Positions 8,579-16,685 of a stretch of 64,000 nucleotides of DNA are shown piece after piece. Source of the stretch: Pararhizobium sp. A13. GTDB taxonomy: Bacteria; Pseudomonadota; Alphaproteobacteria; Rhizobiales; Rhizobiaceae. Location of the stretch: assembly GCF_040126305.1 (NCBI RefSeq), contig NZ_CP149510.1, forward strand, positions 1,933,001 to 1,997,000, read 5' to 3'. A program made the position numbers and the translations under genes. Each line of letters opens with the position of its first letter. The first letter of the stretch is position 1. The notes below the pieces were generated by a model that worked only from the letters and a program-made list of their open reading frames with translations, did not search any database and was not told the DNA's origin.

Positions 8579-8700
8579 GACCGGCCAGTAGTGCCTGCCC
8601 GGATGACTTACCTCATATATAAAAGTTACGCGGGCTCGCGCCCTGCAAGTGTATCATCACCAAGGGAGGGTCCGATAACCGAGATCAACCTGACCGGTCA

Positions 8701-9039
8701 TCAATATGGATTCACGGCCCCCGGACAGTGCCGGTCGATTACCGCCTGCATCTCCTCTCTGGCCAGTTGCTTCTGTTCGGTAGTTGGCGGCTTTGCTGGC
8801 TGTCCGCCTATCTGGGATGGATACTTCGTGGTCGCACTACGCAGCATGTAAGTGATGTCTGGTTCTTTTTTCGCCTTTTCTTCCTTGGCAATGAGATCCA
8901 ACAAATCCTTCGCACCGCGCATACGCCAGATACTGACCATTTCCCCGAAGCTCTCGTAGGTCATCGGCTGACCTTCCTTCGCCACGCGAAACAACGCATC
9001 CCTAATCTCATTTTTTCTATTGATGAATTTGACAACCAT
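8701..9039 (-). CDS. Hypothetical protein
   Basis: 112 residues starting at the ATG at 9039 with a strong GGAGGAG ribosome-binding site seven bases upstream. It begins MVVKFINRKNEIRDALFRV and is charged and helical. A lysine/proline-rich middle (LIAKEEKAKKEPD, GGQPAKPPTTEQKQ) is followed by a short tail with one cysteine. There is no signal peptide and no recognised motif. It is divergent from the next gene at 9216, and the roughly 175 bp between them would hold both promoters. Confidence 0.5.
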   Translation of the reverse strand: MVVKFINRKNEIRDALFRVAKEGQPMTYESFGEMVSIWRMRGAKDLLDLIAKEEKAKKEPDITYMLRSATTKYPSQIGGQPAKPPTTEQKQLAREEMQAVIDRHCPGAVNPY

Positions 9040-9215
9040 GAAAGCTCCTCCATCCAGGGTTTGGAGCTTTGCACAGCGCCAGCACTTGTCAAATCATCCA
9101 AAGGAATTAACAGGTGCCAGAAGGACTAAGTAAGCGTGCTTGATTGTCGTTTATTTATCGCTTATGTTAGTAAGCATCACACAAGCGTGTGTGTGGATCG
9201 CTTCGAGAGGGTGAG

Positions 9216-9701
9216 ATGTTTGCCGTATCAGTGCAGTTCAACAATTTGGCAGAAGCCGATGTCGCGATTAAAGCGGTCAAGGCCATGAGGGATGGTATTC
9301 CCTATTTGATGAAGGACGAGGAGGGTGCGCGGAACACCGCGGACGCCGGCCTTACAAAGAGGCTCGTAGAGGCGCTGTCCTATCCGGACAACGACGGTAT
9401 CAAGAGTTCCTTAATCGAGACGCTCTTCGCGGCGCCGGCATCGGAATGGGTAGCATATCCGACCATGGTGGAAGCTGCGGCAAAACAAGTGCAAATGACC
9501 AAGGAAGACAGTGCCCGTCGGACCCCTGCAGCACTCCGCGACCTGTCGTGGCAGGTAAAGCAAAAGGTTGATCCCACGGATTTGTCGGGGAAGCAAAAGG
9601 CTATCGAGGTTCTAGCCGAGCGAATTCGGTCTGGTGGTGCATTCAGCTATCGCTTAACGCCAGCTGGCCGTCGCGCGGCCGAGATTTGGTTGCTCGGCTG
9701 A
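9216..9701 (+). CDS. Hypothetical protein
   Basis: 161 residues from the ATG at 9216, preceded by GAGAGGGTGAG; an upstream in-frame start at 9189 lacks such a site. It is predicted mixed alpha/beta, opening MFAVSVQFNNLAEADVAI. The last 40 residues (IEVLAERIRSGGAFSYRLT, PAGRRAAEIWLLG) resemble a winged-helix-like end, which is a weak impression. It lies 123 bp upstream of the abortive-infection-like gene on the same strand, so co-transcription is possible. I do not recognise the family. Confidence 0.5.
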   Translation: MFAVSVQFNNLAEADVAIKAVKAMRDGIPYLMKDEEGARNTADAGLTKRLVEALSYPDNDGIKSSLIETLFAAPASEWVAYPTMVEAAAKQVQMTKEDSARRTPAALRDLSWQVKQKVDPTDLSGKQKAIEVLAERIRSGGAFSYRLTPAGRRAAEIWLLG

Positions 9702-9824
9702 GTGCGTTCAAAGCGGAGGATCGGCGCGGTATCTTTCGACGTCGCGCCGCTGACGGTTATTCAAGTGACCATCGGCGGAGGAAAAGGGACTGTTGCACGC
9801 GAGCTTAATCGTCAGGGGACTTGC

Positions 9825-10763
9825 ATGAAAAACGAAGAAGAAATACCGCCGGCACCGTCGATTGGCTATCTGTACCTTGCGGTCGCTTTTGTGGCTGCAT
9901 TTTGGCTGGCGAACCTGTGGTATGGCAGCGGATTGGATGACGATCATCGAGGACTCTTTGGGGACATGTTCGGTGCCGTTAACGCACTGTTTTCAGGTCT
10001 GGCCTTTGCGGGGGTCGCCTACGCGATTGCGATGCAGCGCTACGAAGTGGACATCGCGCGACGGGAGAACAGGGACACCAAGAGGCTGCTTAGCGCTCAG
10101 GAACAGCAAATTCAGAGGCAGAACGAGGCGACGGAGAAACAGGTTTTCGAGGAAACGTTCTTCCAACTTTTGCGCCTGCAAAATGACATAGCTGGCCGGG
10201 TGGAAACGAGAACGTGGGAGACAGGATCAGTGCAAACCGTCATTGGGAAAGACGCCATTGCCCACTTGGTCATCCAGTTTCGCACGCTCTATACGCCTGG
10301 ATGGATGGATGCGTACGATGAACAATCCTATGACGAAGCGTTTGCAGCCTTTTCCGAAGCTCGTGGTCCAGAAGTAGGCCACTACTTCCGCATGCTCTAC
10401 AACATTTTTAAATTCGTCGACAACTCCCCTGTCAAGGACAAAAAGTTCTACACCAACATTGTTCGCGCGCAGCTCTCCAACCACGAAGTTGAGTTGCTTT
10501 TCTATAACGGAATGGGGCGCGTTGGTCGGCCTAAATTCAAGCCGCTGATCGAGAAGTATGCGCTCTTGAAAAATTTCGCTGTAGCAAGAACTGACCCTCC
10601 TCCCTACCGTATGTTTCGTTACGATCCGTCGGCCTATGGCAAGCCAGACGATGGTAGCAGATTGGGTTTCCAGGCTTGGGGACTGTTGCAAAGCGACGGC
10701 GTCAAGCACGCTGGCGGGCTACTAAGCCTTGTCGCTTGCGGCTCTGGCTGCGGAAAATCCTAA
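9825..10763 (+). CDS. Putative phage abortive infection protein (putAbiC-like)
   Basis: 312 residues from the ATG at 9825 (CAGGGGAC site upstream); the open frame back to 9702 has no good start. Two transmembrane helices lie at about residues 14-32 and 50-70. A long charged coiled coil (about 72-115, ENRDTKRLLSAQEQQIQRQ) and the block ETFFQLLRLQNDIAGR come next, then FRMLYNIFKFVDNSP. This is the architecture of the putAbiC family, related by name to lactococcal AbiC. Such proteins are thought to sit in the membrane and act on infection. The mechanism is not established and the phage link is by family only. Confidence 0.7.
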   Translation: MKNEEEIPPAPSIGYLYLAVAFVAAFWLANLWYGSGLDDDHRGLFGDMFGAVNALFSGLAFAGVAYAIAMQRYEVDIARRENRDTKRLLSAQEQQIQRQNEATEKQVFEETFFQLLRLQNDIAGRVETRTWETGSVQTVIGKDAIAHLVIQFRTLYTPGWMDAYDEQSYDEAFAAFSEARGPEVGHYFRMLYNIFKFVDNSPVKDKKFYTNIVRAQLSNHEVELLFYNGMGRVGRPKFKPLIEKYALLKNFAVARTDPPPYRMFRYDPSAYGKPDDGSRLGFQAWGLLQSDGVKHAGGLLSLVACGSGCGKS

Positions 10764-10777
10764 CTTCATGTGGGCAT

Positions 10778-11089
10778 TTAATGCCAGTTCATCTCACCCA
10801 GCATCCCCCGGAAACGCCGGCAGGCTTCCTTCTTTCCTAAGCGGTCAGAATTCACTTTTAGATTCATTGCGCCAAAGTCTCTAGCCGCCTTTTGATAAGC
10901 CTGGTCGGAACCAACCATCACACCCTGAAGCCACACATTCCTTTCCGGTCGCAAGGGAATATTGCACTTGTAGGCAATGAATCCCAACGCCAGCGCATCT
11001 CTCTTACGGATGTCGTCGGCATCGGATGATGCCATTGTAGGATGCGCCAATAGCGCGACAGCAATAAGTGTCAGAACAAAAATTCGCAT
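10778..11089 (-). CDS. Small exported hypothetical protein
   Basis: 103 residues from the ATG at 11089. A clean signal peptide (MRIFVLTLIAVALLAHPTMA, cleavage after about residue 20) precedes a mature domain with two cysteines (YKCNIPLRP and KEACRRFRG), probably forming one disulphide. It is therefore periplasmic or secreted. The longer frame to 11344 adds unrelated sequence and is rejected. It is convergent with the putAbiC-like gene, 14 bp apart. Similar small exported proteins occur widely in Rhizobiales with no known function. Confidence 0.55.
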   Translation of the reverse strand: MRIFVLTLIAVALLAHPTMASSDADDIRKRDALALGFIAYKCNIPLRPERNVWLQGVMVGSDQAYQKAARDFGAMNLKVNSDRLGKKEACRRFRGMLGEMNWH

Positions 11090-11204
11090 AATCTCTCCCC
11101 TGATCATCGACCCTGTGCAGAACGCCTCATAAATCAGCGTCATATTGGTAACCGTTGAAGCGATCAGCGACAATCCTTCCAGCGTTTTGCCATCTGCGGG
11201 GGAC

Positions 11205-12146
11205 TTACTCGTCGATCTGATAGATCGTCGCGTCTTCCTTGATTTCCTGCAGCCCCTTGAATGATACATGTCGCAGCTTGCCATCCTCCGTCCAGGCGCG
11301 ATACTCGATCTCGGCGGCGAGTATCGGCCGCGTGAAGATGGCATTCTTCCTGCTGATTTTTACCGCCGGCGTCTTCGTGGGGATCTGCTCCAGCAGCTCG
11401 CGCAGCTTCACGGACGATTGCTGTGAGAAGCCGGTTTCGACGCCGCCGACATAGACCAGGCTGCCGTCTTTGCGCGCGGCGAGCAGCAGCCGGCCAATTG
11501 CGCCGGGCACGGTCGATGGCTCGAAACCGATGATCGCGAAATTGTCGCGGCGCGCACATTTGATCTTCAGCCATTCCGGCCGCTTGCCGGAGCGATAGGG
11601 CCGTGCCCGATGCTTGGCGACGATGCCTTCAAGGCCGAGGTCGCAGGCGACACGGAAGAACGTCTCGCCATCCCCGTCCACCTCCTCGGATAGACGTATG
11701 GCGCCGTCGCGGCCCTCCAGCAGTGGTTCAAGCAGACGCCGTCGCTCGCGTTGCGGCAGACGGTGCAGATCCCGCCCGTCGAGATAGAGCAGATCGAAGG
11801 CATAGAGGATGATTTCGCCCGGTTCATGTGAGGCCGGCCGGCGGCCAAGCGCTCGCTGCAACAACCCGAAATCGGTTCGGCCCTTCTCGTCGAGCACGAC
11901 TGCCTCACCATCGAGAATGGCCGTTTTCAGGGGCAGGTGCGGCACCTCGGCGACGATCGCGGGAAAGCGATCCGTCCAATCATGCCCGCCACGGGTCAGG
12001 ATCTTTACGCTGGCTGGCTCGATGTGGACGGCCAGACGATAACCGTCCCACTTGATCTCGAAAGCCCAGTCGCTTCCCTTTGGCGGCTTTAGGGTGAGAA
12101 GCGCCAGGCAGGGATCGATGCGGCACGGCATGGGGTCGACGGGCAA
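11205..12146 (-). CDS. ATP-dependent DNA ligase (stand-alone LigD-ligase/LigC type)
   Basis: 313 residues. The nucleotidyltransferase motif I is WAFEIKWDGYRLAV with Lys32 as the predicted adenylated lysine. ILDGEAVVLDEKG (motif III region), LEGIVAKH (motif IV) and WLKIKC (motif V) follow in order. A C-terminal OB-fold domain spans about residues 205-313. It seals nicks using ATP, as in LigD-type end joining. The polymerase and phosphoesterase domains of full LigD are absent and no Ku gene is visible nearby. It may work in repair, or with the mobile region around it. Confidence 0.9.
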   Translation of the reverse strand: MPVDPMPCRIDPCLALLTLKPPKGSDWAFEIKWDGYRLAVHIEPASVKILTRGGHDWTDRFPAIVAEVPHLPLKTAILDGEAVVLDEKGRTDFGLLQRALGRRPASHEPGEIILYAFDLLYLDGRDLHRLPQRERRRLLEPLLEGRDGAIRLSEEVDGDGETFFRVACDLGLEGIVAKHRARPYRSGKRPEWLKIKCARRDNFAIIGFEPSTVPGAIGRLLLAARKDGSLVYVGGVETGFSQQSSVKLRELLEQIPTKTPAVKISRKNAIFTRPILAAEIEYRAWTEDGKLRHVSFKGLQEIKEDATIYQIDE

Positions 12147-12331
12147 CCGAGGTTTCCTCCAATGCCACCCCAGAATATCAGAGTTTCGGGCCGAAATCGC
12201 CGGTCAGGCGAGGGGATCGTCGGCGGCCACGTGCTCGTTGCAGTTATCAGGCGGCCGCGGAAGTTTGTAGAGCTTGCATCCACGATGCAACTTTCGGTAC
12301 CAATACCGCAATAGCTGAGGAGCCGAGGGCG

Positions 12332-13519
12332 ATGGATCAGGACGAAAATCTAGTTTTTTTTAGCTACACTACTTTGGACCGTGATCGAGTTTCGGAAGTG
12401 GCCGACGCTCTTGCCGCATCGGGTGTTCAAGTTTGGATGGACTATAAGCGGATACGAGGCGGCCAAGACTGGAATTTTGAAATAAGGAAAGCTCTTGATC
12501 GAGCGGCGATAATCGTCGTTTTTGTTTCAAAAAACTCGGTCAATAAGGTCGGATATGTACAACGTGAAATCCGACTAGCCCTATTGAAGGCCGAAGAGAA
12601 GCTCGAGGGCGATATATACCTGATACCAGTGTTATTAGACGATGATGCGGCCGTCCCAACCCAGCTCAAAGATATTCACTATATCAAGCATTCAGCAGAA
12701 GATTTTTTCTTGAGCCTGTCCGCCTCCATCAATGATCAACTTGAGAAAATTGGGGTCGAGGTCAATAAGGCTCAAAGTGACTCCGAGATAGCGTGGACGG
12801 GTCGGCAGTTCAAAGAAAGCAAAGATGGGATTCCTGGGTATGAAGTAGAAATGAAGTTGTATCGCTTCAGTTCCGAAAAATATCCTCATATCTCGGAAAT
12901 TGGCGACTATCTGAAGGGGGAGCTTATTGAGCATCTATTTTCAATGCGCAAAGATTTAATCAATCCAAGATCGGATTTTTTTAATTTTGGACAAGAAAAG
13001 TATAGTCGAATGAATACGCTTGATATTCAAACTCAGGGGCCGAAAATTAATGGAAGGATAATGTCAATCTCATATTCTATACACAGCTACTACGCTGGCG
13101 CGGCGCATCCAATCATGGGTTTCGCAACATACAATTTTTTCATCGAGCCTTTGTTTCTGATAGACGGGCTGAGATCAATATTCGATGAAGATGAGAGTGC
13201 GTTTGCTGTTATTCAAGCCGAGGCTCGACGTCAACTAATGGCCTGGCGGGTGGATTGGTCAGACAGTGATGAAAACGGGGCTGAGGACGGGACTAAAGGA
13301 TTGGACGAAGATACCGTGAACCGAGGGACGGAAAGCTGGGACGACTTTTCCGCTTTCGTATTTAGTGAAACTTCAATCGAAGTGGCGTTCAGTCCCTACC
13401 AAGTTGCAGCCTACGCATTCGGTCCACAGTTCGTGGAAATCAACTACGAGCTGGTGCGGAAATTTATGACGAGAGAAATGCGCTCTGCTTTGGACCTCTC
13501 ATCGTATTTCAAAGAGTAG
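12332..13519 (+). CDS. TIR-domain protein with C-terminal DUF3298/RsiV-like domain
   Basis: 395 residues. A TIR domain fills residues 1-130: NLVFFSYTTLDRDRV, VQVWMDYKRIRGGQDW, IIVVFVSKNSVNKVGYV, then QREIRLALL. Glu79 sits where the catalytic glutamate of NADase TIR domains falls. Residues about 165-395 carry a domain resembling DUF3298 (found in RsiV and PdaC): YSIHSYYAGAAHP, FFIEPLFLIDGL and FSPYQVAAYAFGPQFVEI. TIR domains in bacteria commonly deplete NAD+ or make cyclic ADP-ribose signals upon infection. The C-terminal part is normally extracytoplasmic, yet no signal or membrane segment is present. Codon use is distinctly AT-rich, suggesting recent transfer. Confidence 0.8.
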   Translation: MDQDENLVFFSYTTLDRDRVSEVADALAASGVQVWMDYKRIRGGQDWNFEIRKALDRAAIIVVFVSKNSVNKVGYVQREIRLALLKAEEKLEGDIYLIPVLLDDDAAVPTQLKDIHYIKHSAEDFFLSLSASINDQLEKIGVEVNKAQSDSEIAWTGRQFKESKDGIPGYEVEMKLYRFSSEKYPHISEIGDYLKGELIEHLFSMRKDLINPRSDFFNFGQEKYSRMNTLDIQTQGPKINGRIMSISYSIHSYYAGAAHPIMGFATYNFFIEPLFLIDGLRSIFDEDESAFAVIQAEARRQLMAWRVDWSDSDENGAEDGTKGLDEDTVNRGTESWDDFSAFVFSETSIEVAFSPYQVAAYAFGPQFVEINYELVRKFMTREMRSALDLSSYFKE

Positions 13520-13608
13520 GCCAACCGCCAATATGGCTTGCATCCTGGCCGGGAGAGGACTTGCGGCGAGCCGAGACGTGTACGAGGGGCGCAGTGGTTC
13601 GTCTTGAT

Positions 13609-14175
13609 TTATGACATTAGCGTATGGTTCTTTTTCGCGTTTTGCAGAACCCGCGGGTTCGCTGTGACCAGTTCAAGCCCGCACGTGGCAAAGTCGCCAT
13701 CGTCCGACACCAGAACATAGCCACTTCGTGCGCAATGCTCCCTAATGACTATGTCTGAGAAATCTAAATACCCCTGAGAAGCTTCGCTTAGGAAGGTACT
13801 TACGGAGCAATTTACAGTAACAGCGTTTTCAAATGTACAATCGCGCAAAATGTCAAGACAGCTGTCCCTGACAACCTTCATGTACTCTTGGAACTCTTGA
13901 GATTTTCGTCGTCTCTTGTAGTGGCGTTTGGCGTCTATATCATTATATGCAATATCATATTGAATTTTGTGAGACCTATTGAAGTATTCTGACAATATAT
14001 AATCATTTGTAATTAGAGTGTTGTTGCTTTTTAGCACCGACCAAAAGTAATTGCTATAATGGACGTAGTGATCCCTAGGGTCGTTTCCATCGATGGCAAT
14101 CCAAACATTTGTATCAAAAAGAATTTTACGGCCTTTGAAGCTGCAATCATTCGACGCGTCAAAGATTTTTGTCAT
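13609..14175 (-). CDS. PIN-domain nuclease, third gene of an ATPase / STAS-like / PIN unit
   Basis: 188 residues. It opens with KILFDTNVWIAI, giving Asp21. ITNDYILSEYFNR gives Glu63, YLDFSDIVIREHC gives Asp141, and YVLVSDDGDFA gives Asp158/159/161. These four acidic positions match the metal-binding set of PIN nucleases, which usually cut RNA and often act as toxins (VapC type). The gene overlaps the upstream STAS-like gene by 17 bp, so it is probably translated from the same transcript. No VapB-like antitoxin is adjacent; the two upstream genes may control it. Composition is AT-rich, like the TIR gene. Confidence 0.75.
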   Translation of the reverse strand: MTKIFDASNDCSFKGRKILFDTNVWIAIDGNDPRDHYVHYSNYFWSVLKSNNTLITNDYILSEYFNRSHKIQYDIAYNDIDAKRHYKRRRKSQEFQEYMKVVRDSCLDILRDCTFENAVTVNCSVSTFLSEASQGYLDFSDIVIREHCARSGYVLVSDDGDFATCGLELVTANPRVLQNAKKNHTLMS

Positions 14176-14539
14176 TATGTCTGCCCGTATTTTCTTCCAA
14201 TATACGTTCTATTTTTTCTTTGTCTGAAAAGTATAGTTTCGCACGGTCAACCACCATCTTCAGTCGAGAAAGGTGCCAAGGTTCATATTCAATCGGTGGC
14301 CCTAAACGTTCCCGAATGCGGGATTCTGGAAACTCGCCATAGAGCTGGCCGACCGCAGCATTCAAAAAGGCAGTTGTCATACGTGTCACGCCAGAAAATG
14401 AAAGAATCACCCGGTCGCCTGAGCTTACGGACCGGCGCACTACGTCATACACTCTTTGACCATCGGACGCTGAAACGCATATTCCGCCCCCGACAATTGC
14501 CGAAATGGGAATTATTGTCTCTTTCATGCTAGTCACCAT
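14159..14539 (-). CDS. STAS-like domain protein (DUF4325 type)
   Basis: 126 residues from the ATG at 14539, overlapping the ATPase stop by 7 bp; a second Met at 14527 is an alternative start. RVILSFSGVTRMTTAFLNAA (residues 43-62) followed by VGQLYGEF is the hallmark of the STAS-like DUF4325 family. This fold is related to anti-anti-sigma factors such as SpoIIAA. Such small proteins typically bind a partner GHKL kinase, and here one is encoded immediately upstream. The conserved Ser/Thr near the second strand could be the phosphorylated residue, which is an inference. It overlaps the PIN gene by 17 bp. Confidence 0.75.
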   Translation of the reverse strand: MVTSMKETIIPISAIVGGGICVSASDGQRVYDVVRRSVSSGDRVILSFSGVTRMTTAFLNAAVGQLYGEFPESRIRERLGPPIEYEPWHLSRLKMVVDRAKLYFSDKEKIERILEENTGRHNDKNL

Positions 14540-15405
14540 ATATTTCGAGGGTCCTGAGCGGCCTTCAGATCATACCGATTTTTATCTGACGTCATGATAT
14601 CTAATACCACAGCTGTCCCCGGGAACCTGTGCCGCAGTCTTTTCTTGGACACTTCACTGCCGTTTTGCATCCAGAAACCACTGCTGGAGCATACCGTCAG
14701 TGTTCCGCGATTAACTTCCACAAAATCGCGAATTAGGCGCAGCCCTAAACCGCCAGGGATGTCGCCGTGGCGTGAAGTGTTGTTCGGCTGCATAGCCCAA
14801 TCTATAGCATCTTCTGATGACAAGATAGTTAACCCAGCGGCTCGAAGAGACCCGTCAATTCCTCGTCCACCGTCAGAGATGGAAAACGACAATCGCTCAT
14901 TTCGGGGGAAGAACTGTCCCGCTACCGTCACTCTTATTTTCGAGCTGGAATGAAGGGAACTGTTCGCAAACAGCTCATCAATGCCCTCGTAAAACTTAGC
15001 TTTGAGTTGCGGCGTCATTGCCGGCATTTCGCGTCTTGCCATGTGCCTGCGTGTGTAATTTGCAAACTCTACTTCCTGGTGAAGCTCAAACCTTGTGACC
15101 GGCATGGTCGTGTGGTTGGTGTCGGGAGCTTTGTCCTTGAGTAGTCCGTTTTTCTTTAAGATCGTACGAACACTATCTCGCAGGTTGGCTAGTTGCAGAC
15201 GATTGCCCTTTGCAACGCAGTGCAGTGCAATAGTCTGGAATGGTGCCGATAGGTGAGCGTCGAGCCACGAAAGGGTGGCGCAGTCAATGCATAAATGCTC
15301 GCCTTCGAACGCCGAAAGGGCCTGATGGAGGCTGGCAAGAGCTTGGAATCCGCTCATATTTGTGCGCAGCTCGCGAGCTCCGATCGGTACGTGAATTGGC
15401 GTCAT
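14533..15405 (-). CDS. GHKL-family ATPase with N-terminal STAS-like region
   Basis: 290 residues. Residues 1-90 look like a STAS-type fold (HLCIDCATLSWLDAHLSAPF). Residues about 125-275 are a histidine-kinase-like ATPase: N box FYEGIDELFANSSLHS (Glu144, Asn148), G1 box SISDGGRGIDG (178-182), and G2 box PGGLGLRLIRDFVEVNRG (Gly219, Gly221). There is no dimerisation histidine or sensor, so it is not a classical two-component kinase. The layout recalls SpoIIAB-like partner-switching kinases. It is the first gene of the overlapping three-gene unit with the STAS-like and PIN proteins. Confidence 0.8.
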   Translation of the reverse strand: MTPIHVPIGARELRTNMSGFQALASLHQALSAFEGEHLCIDCATLSWLDAHLSAPFQTIALHCVAKGNRLQLANLRDSVRTILKKNGLLKDKAPDTNHTTMPVTRFELHQEVEFANYTRRHMARREMPAMTPQLKAKFYEGIDELFANSSLHSSSKIRVTVAGQFFPRNERLSFSISDGGRGIDGSLRAAGLTILSSEDAIDWAMQPNNTSRHGDIPGGLGLRLIRDFVEVNRGTLTVCSSSGFWMQNGSEVSKKRLRHRFPGTAVVLDIMTSDKNRYDLKAAQDPRNIW

Positions 15406-15591
15406 AAAAACCTATTGTTGTACATGGTCAATCTTGCCCAGTCATCTGAACCGGCAGTCATTCACGATTCGCCTGACAGGGCAACAACGATAACGCGGAG
15501 CCTGGCCACTGCGTGCTCAACCAGCCAAGCGACGTGGCACTGCGGCGTTCAGCAGCTCGCTTTGATATGAAATCAGTATGATTATACGAGC

Positions 15592-15957
15592 TCAGTCTAA
15601 GGCGGTTATGGTTCCCCCGGTCTTTTCGAAGCGTTGCGTCATCATGTCAGACACAACCGTTAGCCTGTCGCCATTCAGCGACCATTTAGTACTTTTGCTC
15701 GTCATGTCTTCGTTGGACTTGCTAACCCAGCGGAATGCGACTGTGTCGCCATCGATACGGCAATCATAGCTGTTCCCGGACGCGCTCCGAAGACGTACCC
15801 AACCAGATTCCAATTCAGTCACAGTAGGTGCAGAACTGAGAAAGAAATAGGTCATCCCACCTGCCACGCACATCTCGGCTTTAGACCAAGCTGCAGGTTG
15901 TGCCAGCGCAGGTGAGGCCGTTGAGATGAGTAATAGACCTGCAATCATTGTTCGCAT
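15592..15957 (-). CDS. Small exported hypothetical protein
   Basis: 121 residues from the ATG at 15957, which follows a GGGGGATCAA site. A signal peptide (MRTMIAGLLLISTASPALAQ, cleavage after about residue 19) precedes a beta-rich domain: YDCRIDGDTVAFRWVSK, STKWSLNGDRLTVVSD. This looks like a small lipocalin-like exported protein. Function is unknown. A reading that extends to 16047 runs through a tRNA-like segment and is not credible. Confidence 0.55.
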   Translation of the reverse strand: MRTMIAGLLLISTASPALAQPAAWSKAEMCVAGGMTYFFLSSAPTVTELESGWVRLRSASGNSYDCRIDGDTVAFRWVSKSNEDMTSKSTKWSLNGDRLTVVSDMMTQRFEKTGGTITALD

Positions 15958-15970
15958 TTGATCCCCCGGG

Positions 15971-16053
15971 TAGTGCCAGCGGAAACTTGCAGACGCACGC
16001 GGTCGCCTCTTCACACCAGCAGCTTGTCTCCCTAACCGCTCGGCCACGCTAGC
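15971..16053 (-). other. tRNA-like relic
   Basis: On the reverse strand this 83-base segment starts GCTAGCG, can pair over seven bases (one G-U) with CGCTGGC near its other end, and is followed by ACTA in place of ACCA. Just inside is GTGGCCGAGCGGTTAGG, a typical tRNA D-arm. No anticodon or T-arm stem can be folded, so it is not a working tRNA. It may be a degraded tRNA or the scar of an attachment site. This is a weak call. Confidence 0.2.
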
Positions 16054-16165
16054 TTGCCAGAACGGCCGCTAGCAATACGCTCTACAAAAACAACGTCCCA
16101 TGGCTGCCCCGCGAAGCGCGCTGTCGGCGCCCTAGGCGGCAAAGCGGGGCATCAGCGCCGCGTCG

Positions 16166-16685
16166 CTAGGTTCCACAATTCACAGAGCGCGTATCGAGGC
16201 AAGAGCGGAGATCGTCGGCGGCGTTCAGCTTCGCCCTCTTACTGCTGCCGGGCCGGGCGACTTCATTGAGGGCATAACCTTCACCGCATATTTGAGAGAC
16301 GAGCCAGTAACCGTTATCACCGAGAGCGCGGCGGGTGCGGCGCAATTCGTCGGCGGCATTGATCTGCCTTTCGCTGATCGGGTCAGCCCGTTTGCCGCCA
16401 TCGACCGGCTCTCTACAATAGTCGATTGCAGAGGCACCTTTTCCACCCATCTGCTCCCATAAGGCCCTGAATTTGGAAGCGGCGGCAACCTGTGCAGCAT
16501 CAATCCGGCCACGCGAGGCGAGCATCGTGATGGCGCTTTCCCGGGTGTTGACGACGGCGTTGATCTGCCTGGGGTTTGTGACGTCACCAGAATGCCCGCC
16601 GGCTATAATACGGATTGTCCACGGTGACGGCGCGCACGGTGCGGTGTGGATGGGTGGTGGGCCTTCTTTTCGAGGGCGCGGGCAT
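16166..16685 (-). pseudogene. Phage/island-associated conserved hypothetical protein, frameshifted
   Basis: The upstream frame begins MPAPSKRRPTTHP at the ATG at 16685 and includes VRAVTVDNPYYS, then stops. Another frame continues GGHSGDVTNPRQINAVVNT, MLASRGRIDAAQVAAASKF, IDYCREPVDGGKRADPISER and ends at 16166. Dropping one C near 16610 joins them into one protein of about 170 residues. Proteins with the REPVDGG and RQI..A motifs recur in rhizobial prophages and islands; I do not know their function. It is the last gene before the tRNA-Gln boundary and probably marks the decaying edge of the island. Confidence 0.6.

Noticed and set aside
13538..13720. Short plus-strand frame between the TIR and PIN genes
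   Set aside because: It overlaps the PIN gene end, has no start site and no family resemblance.
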